Positions 20,935 to 31,985 are shown, counted from the first letter of the stretch. The stretch is DNA of 64,000 bases from Acanthosepion esculentum (GCA_964036315.1 OZ038508.1:47631196-47695195); one strand, 5' to 3'. The notes: generated by a model not told the origin, from the sequence alone. Made by a program: numbers and translations.

Positions 20935-21170
20935 AGTTATTTCGAAGTGGAGGCTTGTATTTCTACTAAAATCGGTCCTAAACAATTTCGACGTACCAAA
21001 CGTTAGGAACTTGATATAATAGGTATTACGCAGAGTAATCTTGTTGTGGTCGCTAACTACTTTCGTATTCGACTAACTGTCGACTACTGTCGTCCGACAT
21101 CGACTGACCCTCGTTATATATTTGGTGGAAGAATCTAATAACTATAAAATAGGTGTGTTTCACCATAACA
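20935..21170 (-). repeat. 5' LTR of Gypsy copy 3
   Basis: Read on the minus strand it starts TGTTATGGTGAAACACACC at 21170 and is homologous to 16247-16498, with a ~20-bp internal deletion. Confidence 0.85.
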
Positions 21171-21354
21171 ATATGCGAGAGAAAGATCTAAAAGGTCAGC
21201 CAATCAAACAGTGATCTCATCCCACTATACTCACTCTTGCTCCATATGCCGCCAATTTGTAAATCACTAGTGGGTTTTAATTGCCACTTAAGATTATCGC
21301 ACAAAATTTTATAACTGAATCAATTAAGTAGTCAGATCCTCATACGTCGAAACC
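21171..21354. other. Short unique stretch beside the Gypsy 5' LTR
   Basis: No ORF or family recognised, apart from CTCATACGTCGAAACCG near 21338, which resembles the SINE 3' end. Confidence 0.4.
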
Positions 21355-21427
<73 letters not shown>

Positions 21428-21632
21428 AATTAATAATCTCTTGGTATATAATCAAAGTGGATGCTAATAATATAAAATATTAAAACACATCCACAAAAAG
21501 AGCTCAATGTATTTATTATAACAGAGCATATAAATCACAAAATAGTGTCACACCATTTGAGTTGAATAATACTAGCGTAAAGCTAGTTGAAATACCTATT
21601 CTCATGAGGTAATTTTGGATTTCTCTATTTTG

Positions 21633-21692
<60 letters not shown>
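21355..21692. repeat. Two (TA)n arrays with a unique spacer
   Basis: TA runs at 21355-21422 and 21636-21692. The spacer has no recognisable feature. Confidence 0.95.
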
Positions 21693-21695
<3 letters not shown>

Positions 21696-21836
21696 GAGTT
21701 GAATCAGACGAGGAGACAATAGTATTAATAGTGATCAATACACATGAACCAGAAATCCCAAGGCTTTTGTTCTTGCCCAGGTACATATAAATCTGGATAA
21801 AAAAACTGATGTTCATTTCAATTAACCCCCTCACTG

Positions 21837-21837
<1 letters not shown>

Positions 21838-21910
<73 letters not shown>

Positions 21911-21914
21911 TCCT

Positions 21915-21946
<32 letters not shown>

Positions 21947-21990
21947 TTCTTCTTCTTCTTCTTCTTCTTCTTCTTCTTCTTCTTCTTCTT
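21838..21990. repeat. (TTA)n then (TTC)n compound trinucleotide array
   Basis: About 24 TTA units pass into about 27 TTC units. The poly-Leu, poly-Phe, poly-Arg and poly-Ile ORFs here are repeat translations. Confidence 0.97.
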
Positions 21991-22180
21991 CTATTACATA
22001 ATATGTAGTGCTTTTGTTTACTTACTTTTGCAAATAATAATATAGCGTTCATTATTTTTTTAAAATAAATAAAATAAAGCGTTAAGTGGTCCATGGATAA
22101 ATATCCCCTGAGTGATATTTATCCATGTGATACCGTAATGTTGAAATCAAGGTAACGAATACAACTGACCTCCTGATTTT

Positions 22181-22261
<81 letters not shown>
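22181..22261. repeat. (CA)n/(TA)n microsatellite
   Basis: Fifteen CA units then about 24 TA units. Confidence 0.97.
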
Positions 22262-22263
<2 letters not shown>

Positions 22264-22676
22264 CATTGTGCCATTATGGGGTTGCTCACTGCAAAATGTA
22301 ATGAAACATCGATAATATTCCGATGCGCCTCGAGTGACTATTAGCCAGCCATCTGCACGAGCCATTGCTTTAGCCGTGAGTTTTGGTGATCGCAAGTTTG
22401 CCGCGATATGCCGACCAGCTGCTAACCTCATCTAAATATGATAAATAACTAGAGGCGCCGAAGTAATGATGTTTATTCATCAGAAATTACAGAGCAGACC
22501 TCATGCCATAACATTTGCGTTCACTTCGCCAAACGTAACCAAGAGGCCATTACGCGCAGACTGAATGTTTTCGTACCACCTGACATATTTGCGAAAGTTG
22601 CATATCCCCGCGTCACACACAAAAAAAAACAAATGTTTATCTATATATATGGTAATAAAAAGAATTAACTATTTAC
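22262..22676. other. Unassigned, slightly GC-richer stretch
   Basis: An open minus-strand frame (22180-22431) has ordinary residue content outside its repeat tail, but I recognise no family. It could be decayed transposon sequence. Confidence 0.35.
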
Positions 22677-23028
22677 ATCATTCGGACGATTGTCCTCATC
22701 TTCGTCGCCATATTTTTCACAACGTTTCGGTCCTTTTACGCTCTGGCCTTCTTCAGATGGTTGGAATGTCGAACTGAACCCTTTATTTCTCTCACTGGAG
22801 TAGACTGTTCTAGTTCCACGTGGAATGTCTAATGGATGCCAGTTATCTCCTGTTAATTCCCTTCTGAATGTTCTCCATTGCCTTAACCAGGTATTGAACA
22901 TCACTGGATCTAACTAACGCCTTTATCCACTATGCCATGTGTCCTTGAGGACATTGACATCCATTACACATGCCATATGGAACTAGAACAGTCTACCCCA
23001 GTGAGCAAAATAAAGGGTTCATTTCGAC
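22677..23028 (-). mobile_element. tRNA-headed composite repeat, partial copy with an inverted fragment
   Basis: 22677-22955 is the body plus tRNA-like head in minus orientation (CCATGTGTCC end; AGTGGATAAAGGCG on the minus strand near 22915-22935). 22956-23028 is a short body fragment in plus orientation (GGAACTAGAACAGTCTACCC). Only part of the unit seen at 23031-23703 is present. Confidence 0.8.
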
Positions 23029-23030
23029 AT

Positions 23031-23703
23031 TCTTGAAATTCGCTGTCAAATTTACTGATTTAAAAATATCGCAATTTTCCAAATGTGGCGCTTTGCATTC
23101 TAAGAAGATACAAGACTGAAATTTAATGACCCTATAGTCAAATAGATTTTGGAATTGCTACTGTTTTTATTTCATCAGGAGAAGGCTTCAGCACACAGGT
23201 GATTGGTTTCAATGGCTGTTGTTTATAACTGGTTTTGAAAATTATTTACATTATTCGGACTATTGTCCTCATCTTTGTCGCCATATTTATTGCAAAGTTT
23301 CGGCCGTTGTACGCTCCAGCCTTCTTCAGATGGTTGGAATGTTGGACTGAACCCTTTATTTCGCCCACTGGGGTAGACTGTTCTAGTTCCACGTGTCATG
23401 TTTAATGGAGGTTAGTCATCAGATATACCCTGCTAATTCCCTCCCCTCTGAATGTTTTCCACTGCCTTAACCGGGTATTGAACTCACCCTCTTTGGCTCC
23501 TGTCACTGGATCTAACTAACGCTTTATCCACTGTGCCATGTGTCCTTGGGGTTTAGTTCAACATTCCAATCACCTAAAGAAGGCTGGAGCGTACAACGGC
23601 CGAAACGTAGTGATAAACATGGCGACAAAGATGAGGACAATAGTCCGAATAATGTAAATAGTGTACATAATACCTCATCTCAGAAATATAGACAGATACT
23701 AAA
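23031..23703 (-). mobile_element. Composite tRNA-headed fold-back repeat, full copy 1
   Basis: Read on the minus strand this ~670-bp unit matches 34618-35287 end to end. It starts with an inverted body block (23547-23703), then a tRNA-like head with box-A-like TGGCACAGTGGATAAAG and box-B-like GAGTTCAATACCC. The same body block follows in forward orientation, then a ~200-bp tail ending TGACAGCGAATTTCAAG. The two body blocks form ~115-bp inverted arms around the head. Confidence 0.85.
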
Positions 23704-23805
23704 AAGAATTAAGTGTTCACGTGTCTTTATTCTGAGTAAGACGTAATTTACAGCCATTCTTCAGGAAACAAAGATTATAAAATTTAATTTTAAAACACAC
23801 ATGGC

Positions 23806-24080
23806 CCGGTGAATAAGAGCGTTGATTGGATCCAGTAGCTTGACCCAAAGAGTTGCGAGTTCAATACGTAGCTACTGCAGTGGTGAAAAATATCTTAGAA
23901 AGTTATCTGAGAAATCCAGAAGAGGCACTTGTAACTAGACCAATCTGCCCGGTGAACGAAATTAAGCCTGCACTTCGATATTCCAATCATCTGAAGAAGA
24001 CCGGAGCGTACAATGGCCGAAATATGACAATAAAGACAAGAACAACAGATCGAACAATGAAAAAAAAAATTATTTTCAGA
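23806..24080 (+). mobile_element. Diverged copy of the tRNA-headed repeat
   Basis: GGCCCGGTGAATAAGAGCG with GCGAGTTCAATACG forms a weak tRNA-like head. The body ATTCCAATCATCTGAAGAAG and GAGCGTACAATGGCCGAAA follows at reduced identity. Confidence 0.75.
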
Positions 24081-24490
24081 AACCATAATTTCTTTTTTAG
24101 GCCTTAGTATCTGACGTAAATGTATTTGAAATCATTCCCTTAGAAGTTTAAGAAAATTCATTTTATATGATATTAATAACGAGATAATCCTTCAAATCTA
24201 ATTTAACTTTTTGCTGTAGGTATGCAGTAAGTATTATTCCAGTATTACCACTATTATAATAGTGTTTCTCGAATACATTTAATATATTAGAATCATTTTA
24301 ATATTTTTATTTTCCTAATTTTCTGATATTTTCTTCAAAATTTCTGGAATATTCAGACCGGTAAATATGATGATACTGTTAAATTAAAATTAGACAAATT
24401 CAACATTTACTTAAATAAATTATATCTCTAAGAAATAACGTATAAACGGAAAAGATAGCAAAATAATTGTGGAAATTAATCTATTTGATA
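24081..24490. other. Gene-free AT-rich stretch
   Basis: Nothing recognised. Confidence 0.5.

Positions 24491-24586
<96 letters not shown>
24491..24586. repeat. (TA)n microsatellite
   Basis: Nearly uninterrupted TA with one TG substitution near 24512. Confidence 0.97.
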
Positions 24587-24587
24587 C

Positions 24588-24746
24588 AATGAATCATTCA
24601 TACAAAAAATAGATTAGTAAAGTTAATGATGTGAAATGTTGAAATCATTTTGCAAAAAAAAATTAAAGTTAATTTTGTTTGCGAAAAGATTTCGCCATTT
24701 TATATAATTAACTTTACTAATCTACTTTTTGTATGAATGATTTATT
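24588..24746. mobile_element. 159-bp fold-back (MITE-like) element
   Basis: The left arm at 24588-24627 and right arm at 24707-24746 are near-perfect reverse complements (40 bp, about two mismatches), containing GATTAGTAAAGTTAA and its complement. No ORF lies inside. TA-rich flanks hide any target duplication. Confidence 0.85.
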
Positions 24747-24773
24747 ATAATATAAATTGAACTGCACCACTCG

Positions 24774-24775
<2 letters not shown>

Positions 24776-24811
<36 letters not shown>

Positions 24812-24909
24812 CACAGTGTGGCCACAAAAAAACAAAAAAAACTTGTTCGAACAAAAGAAAAATTGAATAAAAAGCTTAATTACAGCACCTTGTCTGTCGT
24901 CTTTAACGA

Positions 24910-24990
<81 letters not shown>
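24776..24990 (+). repeat. TA/CA arrays around a coding-like repeat fragment
   Basis: Microsatellites occupy 24776-24812 and 24913-24990. Between them, 24836-24912 on the plus strand reads [18 protein letters not shown] in translation, the same fragment seen at 27306-27381 and, reversed, at 26893-26956. In each case the fragment runs straight into TA repeats. Confidence 0.8.
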
Positions 24991-24993
<3 letters not shown>

Positions 24994-25156
24994 TGAACAT
25001 AGAAATCAACACTTAGAGGCGACAGTCTGTTTCCTGCTAGATGCAATCGTCGGTCCATTTTCTGATAATTCTTGTAAAATCGCGTGGCCTGACGATTGCA
25101 TCTAGCATGAAACAGACTGCCGCCTCTAAGTGTTGACTTCTATGTTCACTTTTATA
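24991..25156. mobile_element. Palindromic TA-associated element (family A), full fold-back
   Basis: The left half (24991-25053) is the reverse complement of the right half (25084-25156), which reads GGCCTGACGATTGCATCTAG ... GCCTCTAAGTGTTGACTTC. The ~30-bp loop is TCTGATAATTCTTGTAAAAT plus flanks. TA-rich sequence adjoins both ends. Half-copies occur at 15923, 33451, 50901 (plus) and 52918 (minus). Confidence 0.85.
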
Positions 25157-25224
25157 TTTACACACGCTCTATCTGATATTGAGCACTTTATCCCATAAAT
25201 ATAGCACACTTTAAGACTATATTT

Positions 25225-25228
<4 letters not shown>

Positions 25229-25297
<69 letters not shown>
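25229..25297. repeat. (TA)n microsatellite
   Basis: Pure TA run. Confidence 0.97.
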
Positions 25298-25300
<3 letters not shown>

Positions 25301-25546
25301 TTGACTCTCATGTCTGTTAGACTAATACTTAAAACATTCAACACCTCTGGTGTCTTTTCAAGTGATGGTGTTGATTTCAAAATAAAGAGTTATAAAAAGT
25401 TCAAAACCAACCAAAACTCCCTAACATTCTTATGTTATAATTTTTGAATAAATATTATTTGCTCTACTCTGTATTGAGCACTCATTTAACAATAGTGTTT
25501 TTGTTTAGTGGAATTTAATTTTATCTATACCAACCTAGTACTTGTG

Positions 25547-25550
<4 letters not shown>

Positions 25551-25640
<90 letters not shown>
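25551..25640. repeat. (TA)n microsatellite
   Basis: Pure TA run of about 43 units. Confidence 0.97.
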
Positions 25641-25643
<3 letters not shown>

Positions 25644-26655
25644 AGATTTTAACCCCGAGCTAAAAAAAAATTCGTGTATAACTTAGCAGGTTTTACTAAT
25701 AATTCTTCTGAAAATATACAATGATGTATTTCGTTCACCTAAAATGATAAAACAACTCTTAAATTTATTTTCCGATTCAAAAGCGTTGCTAAATCGATTT
25801 TTTCTGATAATTCTTGTAAAATCGCGATGCGACTGATCGATCATTTTCACTGAAGAATGTCAGTTACAAACTGTTATTTAATGAGTCGCCTTCTTATTAA
25901 ACTCTCCTTCGATCAGCCGATTTCTAGCAAGGGACAGACCGGGAATTTTGGTGATTCTCAAATAAATTAAGTATTCTTGATCTAAATTTGTATCTAAGGT
26001 ACTTGAGATGTTCGAGAAATTCCAAGAGCAATTGGAGTAGTCAATGATTATTAAGGTCTAGCTTAAGAGATATTCTGATACGAAGAGGTCGTCGGAATGA
26101 TCTAAATTTATCCGGCTCGCAATCAGAATGGGACGATAATAATCAGCGGGTAGGAGAAAGACGATTTCCGCTCGACTTGAAGATGGAAATTTGATGTGTT
26201 AGCAAATATTGCCTCTCTGTGGAACTCGCATTGCATTGGTCCTGGCGACAAGAAATTTGGTCTCTTTGAATATGAGTTAAAGTCAAGCATATAAGTCACT
26301 TACACACACACAAACCCCAAGTGGATTATCGGAGGGTTCTCGGAGTTAGGAAATAATTGTAGACTCTGTCACTCGTTTAAGTCATACGTCCGATGGTTGT
26401 AATCTTGAGTAATTAAATGAAAAATAATATTTGTGAAGTTTAAATACTTTTTATTCAAATATAAAATATTTCTGCTGATTAATTTTTTTTACAAATATAT
26501 CCAATTCAAACTATAAAGTTCAAATTTAATTTCGATTACGTTGTAAATTTCAATCCATAATACACTGTAAATAAAATGACCTCAAATTAGATGTTAACTG
26601 AGACAAGAAATGTCTTGTAAATTTTAACGTCTCGTTTGTCATTTGCTGTAAAAAA

Positions 26656-26658
<3 letters not shown>
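25641..26658. other. Gene-free stretch
   Basis: The only notable item is 25798-25826, which repeats the loop sequence of the family A fold-back (TTTCTGATAATTCTTGTAAA). Otherwise unique AT-rich DNA with no coding signal. Confidence 0.5.
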
Positions 26659-26719
<61 letters not shown>

Positions 26720-26823
26720 CTTCAGGACTTCATCGGAAGAAACGCGTCAAAAGTAACCATTTGCCACTTTGCCATACAATTTCCCCAAAAATTTTTTTTG
26801 ATAAGCAAAAATATATATCGATA

Positions 26824-26890
<67 letters not shown>
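26659..26890. repeat. Two (TA)n arrays with a short spacer
   Basis: TA runs at 26659-26715 and 26828-26888. Confidence 0.95.
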
Positions 26891-26891
<1 letters not shown>

Positions 26892-26892
26892 G

Positions 26893-26956
26893 TATATTTA
26901 GGCAGCAATCCTTCTTTTATGCAAGTTTCATTAAAAACAACAGACAAGGTAGTAAA
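26893..26956 (-). repeat. Coding-like repeat fragment (family D)
   Basis: On the minus strand it translates as [20 protein letters not shown] and then enters the TA array. The residues resemble N-terminal motifs of some reverse-transcriptase elements (basic coiled region, then a cysteine and LLPKYT). Which element is unclear; Penelope-like is a guess. Confidence 0.55.
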
Positions 26957-27305
26957 ACACACACAAAAATTTACCAGACTCCATTAAAAATATACTAGTA
27001 GAAAACACAAATATATTAATTGCTTCCACCTGTAAAAAAAGGTTAAAAATAATGGAGGCTTTAATAATAAAAAAGAAAAAGCCTACCCTTAACAATATTA
27101 ACTACGAACAAAGCCACAACGTGCAAACCGTATTTGGTAATTAAAACACCACTGCTACACACTAAGACATACACATAATGCACACACTCAATTAAGCTGA
27201 AAAATCAAATCATCCTTGATAATGGCTAAACGTATAGCCGAAAGCGCTCGGAAAAATAAAACATTTGGACAGTTCTTACACACCCTTTGTCCAGCAAAGA
27301 AAACT
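26957..27305. other. AT-rich stretch, possible 5' part of a family D fragment
   Basis: From 27216 a plus-strand frame runs through [20 protein letters not shown] into the family D motif at 27306. Upstream I see nothing. Confidence 0.4.
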
Positions 27306-27530
<225 letters not shown>

Positions 27531-28240
27531 GTCTGTGTTAATGAATATTGTCTGAATGCGCAATGAAACCTTTGATTTAAGTATGAGCGATTGTCCTTAT
27601 AAGATAATGCAAGCATTATTGACAGAACAATAATATACGCTATATTTTTGTCATCTTAAAGGTTTCTTTATTCTGAAGAAATTATGAGAATTTATTCTAA
27701 AGACATTCTGAGCTTTATTCAATGCTTTGAATTAACTTTTTGGCATTCTGATGTCGGATTATAAATGCTATCCTTTTTTTGTTAGTAAAATCAATCAACG
27801 TCTTTTATAATATAAAATATTCGTTGAACTTCATCGCAGATGACTGTGTTTCTCGTAAGACTGTAAACTTTAAGAGTTCTCACAACGCCACTGATTGAAA
27901 TAACCGAACTCGAGTGGCTGACGAATGTCTTCCTTCAGTTTAAAGAATTCGAGGTTTATTATTCATTTGAAAACTCAAGTATTATTGAAGTAGACAGGAA
28001 ATTATCATCTAATAATCAAATAAATGAAAAAATACGTCACGTGAAGGATCTGTTCTTATTTCATACCGTTTTACATTCGTTTTGAATTTTTACTTTTTTT
28101 AAGTTGCTTTTATACTTTCTCTAACACTTTTAATCTGTCAGCCATTGTCTCCAGAAAAAAAAAGAATCTGATAGAGATCTTACTGTACACGGAAAAATAG
28201 AAAAAAATGAAAACTGAAGTTCATTTTCCGTTTGAAGCTC
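27531..28240. other. Gene-free AT-rich stretch
   Basis: No coding or repeat family recognised. Confidence 0.5.
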
Positions 28241-28241
28241 A

Positions 28242-28344
28242 CCTCCTTTCTTCTTCTTCTACTTCTTCTTCTTCTCTTCTTCTTCTTCTTCTTCTTCTTC
28301 TTCTTCTTCTTCTTCTTCTTCTTCTTCTTCTTCTTCTCATCATC

Positions 28345-28376
<32 letters not shown>

Positions 28377-28377
28377 T
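28242..28377. repeat. (TTC)n/(TCA)n/(TTA)n array
   Basis: Compound pyrimidine-rich trinucleotide array. Confidence 0.96.
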
Positions 28378-28502
28378 TTTTTCTTTGCTTTGATTTCTTG
28401 TGTGTATTCATTTCTTTCCGGGTCCCACCCAGAGACCTAATGCCAGAAATAGCATCTTGCTATTTTCCATTGAGCAATTAAATAAAGCAAAAACACAGCT
28501 CA

Positions 28503-28807
28503 TACCATAATTCCCTATGTACAATACGCTTTCATCCATAATACGCTCACGTAAAATTGTGCTTGAAGTGTGGGAAAATGCTTCTACCCATGCATAATAC
28601 GCACCCCATATTTGGTAATCAAACCCTACAAATTGTACCTATCCAATTTCCTACTCTTATTTAAAAAAATGATTTGAAACATAGAATAATATTTTTTTAA
28701 TTTAGTTTTATGATAATACTTATTTTATTTTAAGGCAAATTTTTTAAAAGATTTGTCTAATACGCACCCCTTTTTAGAATGTGTATTATACATGTGGAAT
28801 TACAGTA
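28503..28807. mobile_element. TA-flanked MITE with ~27-bp terminal inverted repeats
   Basis: The left end CCATAATTCCCTATGTACAA after TA pairs with the right end (minus strand CTGTAATTCCACATGTATAA) before TA, about 21 of 27 matching. The repeated motif AATACGCACCCC lies inside. TA duplications and no coding suggest a Tc1/mariner- or pogo-type derivative. Confidence 0.7.
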
Positions 28808-28817
28808 TTTTACTTAC

Positions 28818-30505
28818 ATAAAGCCCTTCGTAAGGTGTGGGCTCTACTGGTGAGATTTTTGTTTTATTTCATTAAGTCATGAACGTTAAATAACCCCTTC
28901 AATTAGTTTACTGGTATATTTTCCAACCAATCCGAGGGCTCCAAATACAACAGGGATTGTTGATATTCCTATGTGCCACATTTTTGAAATTTCGATTTCA
29001 AGGTCCTTGTATTTTGACAGCTTTTTGAATATCTTCAATGATACATTGCAGTCTACAGGGACTGCTATATCAATTAGGAGGCACTTGTTTTGTTTGTGGT
29101 CTCTAATAACAACGTCTGGGCGGTTAGCTTTGATTGTTCTGTCTGTGTGGATTGTGTAGTCCCATAAAATTGTAAGAGGTCCTATCACCGTAACTGGGTC
29201 TGAGTAGTGTTCATACTAATTTATTTCGGTCACCTTCCCGTAGATGTTGTAGATTTTCCAGTGCTGATATTGGCCAAATCTGTCAGGCCGGATTTTATAT
29301 TCAATTGGTGCCAGTACCGTGCAACCTGATACAAGATGATCACTTGTTTCTGGATATTTATCGCAAAATCTGCATTTTGGGCTTACACAATATTTTAGTA
29401 TGTGTGCTTGATAATTTATAGTTAACAAGCATTTTTAAATATTTTGCAGCTTCAGTTGGTGTATTGTGCTTTACTTGTATTTCTGCACCCATCTGAAACT
29501 CCATTTTGGACTTGTTGGCTTTGTTTATTACGGAATGAAGAAGCTTACTATTTAATGTTCTTTGACATATATTAACACCATTCTTCTGTAGAGTCCAGGT
29601 ATCTTTCAAGGCCAATTGTTGTAGTTTCGTAGGACAGTGCTAGTTGAAGTAATCCTCTGCCTCCTTCGGATCTGTGTAAATACAGACGGTCAACATCAGC
29701 TTTGGGATCATAAATGCCGTAGCAAGTGAGAAGCTTTCGCATTTTGGTGTCCATTATCTTAATGTCAGCTATGGTCCAGTTAAGGATGTTAAAGCTGTAT
29801 TGCACCAAAGGGACAGCCAAGATGTTTATAGCTGATGTTCTGTTTTTAGGAGTTCAGGTCGGTATTTAGTACCAGACGCACACGCCTGTGGTACTCTTTT
29901 CTTACCTTCTCCTTCTTTTTGGGATGTCGTATAACATCTCCTTCGTTAATTCCTAGGTACTTATGAACTTCATCTTGTTCCAGTTCCCTAATCTTTGTGA
30001 AAAAGTCTAAATCTGTTGAGGGTGTTGTTGTAATTCTCCCTTTGTTGAATGTTACTTTTGCACATTTATCTAATCCGAAGTCCATAACTATGTCGTCTTT
30101 CAAGCATTTTACAATATAGAGGAAGCCTTTCAACTCATTGTCGTTTTTGCCAAAGAGTTTGAGATCATCTATGTAGAGTAGGTGATTGAATACTTGCTTA
30201 TTTATTTTGTAACCATAGCTACTGTTGTTTAATTCATGCATAAAGTCACCTTGAAAGATTTCACATCGGATATTCAGAAAGTTGGAGATGACAGTGCCTC
30301 TGGTGTGATTTAGGTATACTGTGGTGTTCCATATTCCCATGTTGTGTTTAAGGAAATTTATACCACAGGGGAAACATTGTACATTTTCAAAGTCTTAAGG
30401 ATCCAAGAATGTGGTACACTGCCAAAGGCTTTACGATAATCAATCCACGCTGCTCTAAGATTTCTGGGTCCTCTCCTGCAATTTTCTAGGATCATTTTGT
30501 TTTAC
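28818..30505 (-). pseudogene. RLE-type LINE, copy A (RT motif A to 3' end)
   Basis: The minus strand reads, in order: RT motif A (AAWIDYRKAFGSVPHSWI, about 30390-30470), the RT finger/palm around LLYIDDLKLF (about 30170), KADVDRLYLHRSEGGRGLLQ, a zinc finger CRFCDKYPETSDHLVSGC (about 29300-29360), and a restriction-like-endonuclease core NRPDVVIRDHK..LLIDIAVP with LSKYKDLEIEI and IPVVFGALG. RT followed by CCHC finger and RLE is the layout of R2/R4/NeSL-group LINEs. Motif B after FQGD is deleted, and several frames are broken (near 29845, 29600, 29420, 29215). It is 5'-truncated at motif A. Confidence 0.85.
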
Positions 30506-30529
30506 ATCTATTTCTCCTTCTCCTCCTCC

Positions 30530-30531
30530 TC

Positions 30532-30591
<60 letters not shown>
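30530..30591. repeat. (CCT)n/(TTA)n array
   Basis: A short CCT run then about 18 TTA units, directly beyond the truncated 5' end of RLE LINE copy A. Confidence 0.95.
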
Positions 30592-30937
30592 TCTTTCGCT
30601 ATTTACTTAATCACAAATTTTTAACGTTTTCATTTTTTTTTATGCCTCGTCTTTTCTTCCTTTCCTTTTTCGCTTATCTTTCCTTCGTTTTGTCTTATTA
30701 CTAAAATTATTTATCATCGACTTTTTCTCTAATAAGTCTTTCATTCTTTTAGCATCTCCTTCATCATCACCTCATATATTATTATTTATTTTTCCTTCTA
30801 ATTTCCTTTCCAGCTCTTCAACATTATATTTTCCTTCCTCAATTATTATTCCATATCGTTCTTTCTTTTTTTGGCATTTTTGTCTGCATTTTACCTATTT
30901 TTGTAGCAATTCTTTTTCTTCTTCTTAATCTAATTCG

Positions 30938-30938
<1 letters not shown>
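30592..30938. other. Pyrimidine-rich gene-free stretch
   Basis: T/C-rich degenerate sequence, probably eroded trinucleotide repeat. Confidence 0.5.
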
Positions 30939-30995
<57 letters not shown>

Positions 30996-31095
30996 TTATT
31001 TCCTTTGATATCTGGCGTTTACTCATGTTTTTTCGGGTTAGAAATGGCATCATGACACTTTCCACTGCAAAAAAATAAATAAATAAAAATAAAAT
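30939..31095. repeat. (TTA)n array and a short dispersed motif
   Basis: TTA units (30939-30995), then TTTCCTTTGATATCTGGCG ... GGGTTAGAAATGGCATC ... TTTCCACTGC and an AAATAAAT run. The same order (array, Gly-like GGGT..AGAAATAGCATC, AATAAA) occurs at 28370-28490, so a repeat follows the array in both places. Confidence 0.7.
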
Positions 31096-31588
31096 AAAAT
31101 AAAAAATAATTACATAGATAAAGCCCCTCGTAAAGTGTGGGCTGTACTTGTCAGAACAATTTGTTGTATCTCTTTGAGACATAGACTTCCAGGGATCCCT
31201 CCAATCAGCCTACTGGAATCTTTTCCAACCAGTCCAAGGGCTCCAGCTACAACAGGAATTGTTGATGTTCCCATGTGCCACATTTTGGAGATTTCTATTT
31301 CAAGGTCCTTGTATATTGACAGTTTTTCGAATATCTTCAAAGATACATTGCAGTCTGCAGGGACTGCCATATCAATAATGATGCACTTATTTTGTTTGTG
31401 GTCTTTAATAACAATGTCTGGGCGGTTGGCTTTGATTGTTCTGTCAGTGTGTATTGTGTAGTCCCATAGAATTGTTACAGGTCCTATCTCCGTAATCGGG
31501 TCAGGGTGGTGTTCGTACCAATTTCTTTCAGTTTCCTTCCCGTAGGAGTTGCAAATTTCCCAGTGCAGATATTGACCCACTCTGTCAT
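31096..31588 (-). pseudogene. RLE-type LINE, copy B (endonuclease domain)
   Basis: The open minus-strand frame gives ITEIGPVTILWDYTIHTDRT, NRPDIVIKDHKQNKC, IIIDMAVPADCNVSLKIF, LSIYKDLEIEISKMWHM and STIPVVAGALGLVG, ending KEIQQIVLTSTAHTLRGALS. This is the restriction-like endonuclease and 3' coding end of the same family as copy A, with an uninterrupted frame. The 5' end is cut exactly at a TTA array (31590). Confidence 0.85.
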
Positions 31589-31590
31589 GC

Positions 31591-31648
<58 letters not shown>

Positions 31649-31650
31649 CT
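31589..31650. repeat. (TTA)n array
   Basis: About 20 TTA units abutting the RLE LINE copy B. Confidence 0.96.
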
Positions 31651-31844
31651 TCCTCTAAATTTATCTTTCCACATCCTCTTCTTTTCTCCTGTTTAACTTT
31701 TTAACGTCTTATATTCATTTTCATTCGTGCTCCTTCATTCCTTCTTCTTTCTCCTTTTTTTATTTCAATTTAAATTGAAATTTTCATTCCTCAGTTATTT
31801 ATCCACATTATTTATTGATATTCTTTTTATTTTGCTTTGGTGTT

Positions 31845-31905
31845 ATTCTTCTTCTTCTTCTTCTTCTTCTTCTTCTTCTTCTTCTTCATCATCATCACCT
31901 TCTTC

Positions 31906-31936
<31 letters not shown>

Positions 31937-31985
31937 CCTTCTTCTTCTTCTCCTTCTACTTCTTCTTCTTCTTCTTCATATTCTT
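31845..31985. repeat. (TTC)n/(TCA)n compound array
   Basis: Alternating blocks of TTC and TCA. The poly-Ser/Leu/His ORFs are artefacts. Confidence 0.96.

Larger units (their letters stand above)
16247..21170 (-). mobile_element. Ty3/Gypsy retrotransposon, copy 3 (older, different family)
   Basis: The minus-strand element is bounded by direct repeats at about 16247-16498 (3' LTR) and 20935-21170 (5' LTR), each beginning TGTTATGGTGAAACACACC when read on the minus strand. A polypurine-rich AGGAGGCGGG precedes the 3' LTR. Domain order is gag, zinc knuckle, protease, RT, RNase H, integrase, similar to copies 1 and 2 but clearly diverged. The LTRs differ by many substitutions and indels, so it is much older. 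Many stops and frame changes disable it. The inner LTR ends are uncertain by ~10 bp and I see no clear target duplication. Confidence 0.9.

Noticed and set aside
21809..22094. Poly-Leu/Phe and poly-Arg/Ile ORFs (also at 28207 and 31727)
   Set aside because: Translations of TTA and TTC arrays on either strand.
22180..22431. Possible host exon at 22.3 kb
   Set aside because: The non-repeat part is under 60 residues, matches no family I recognise, and has no convincing splice context.
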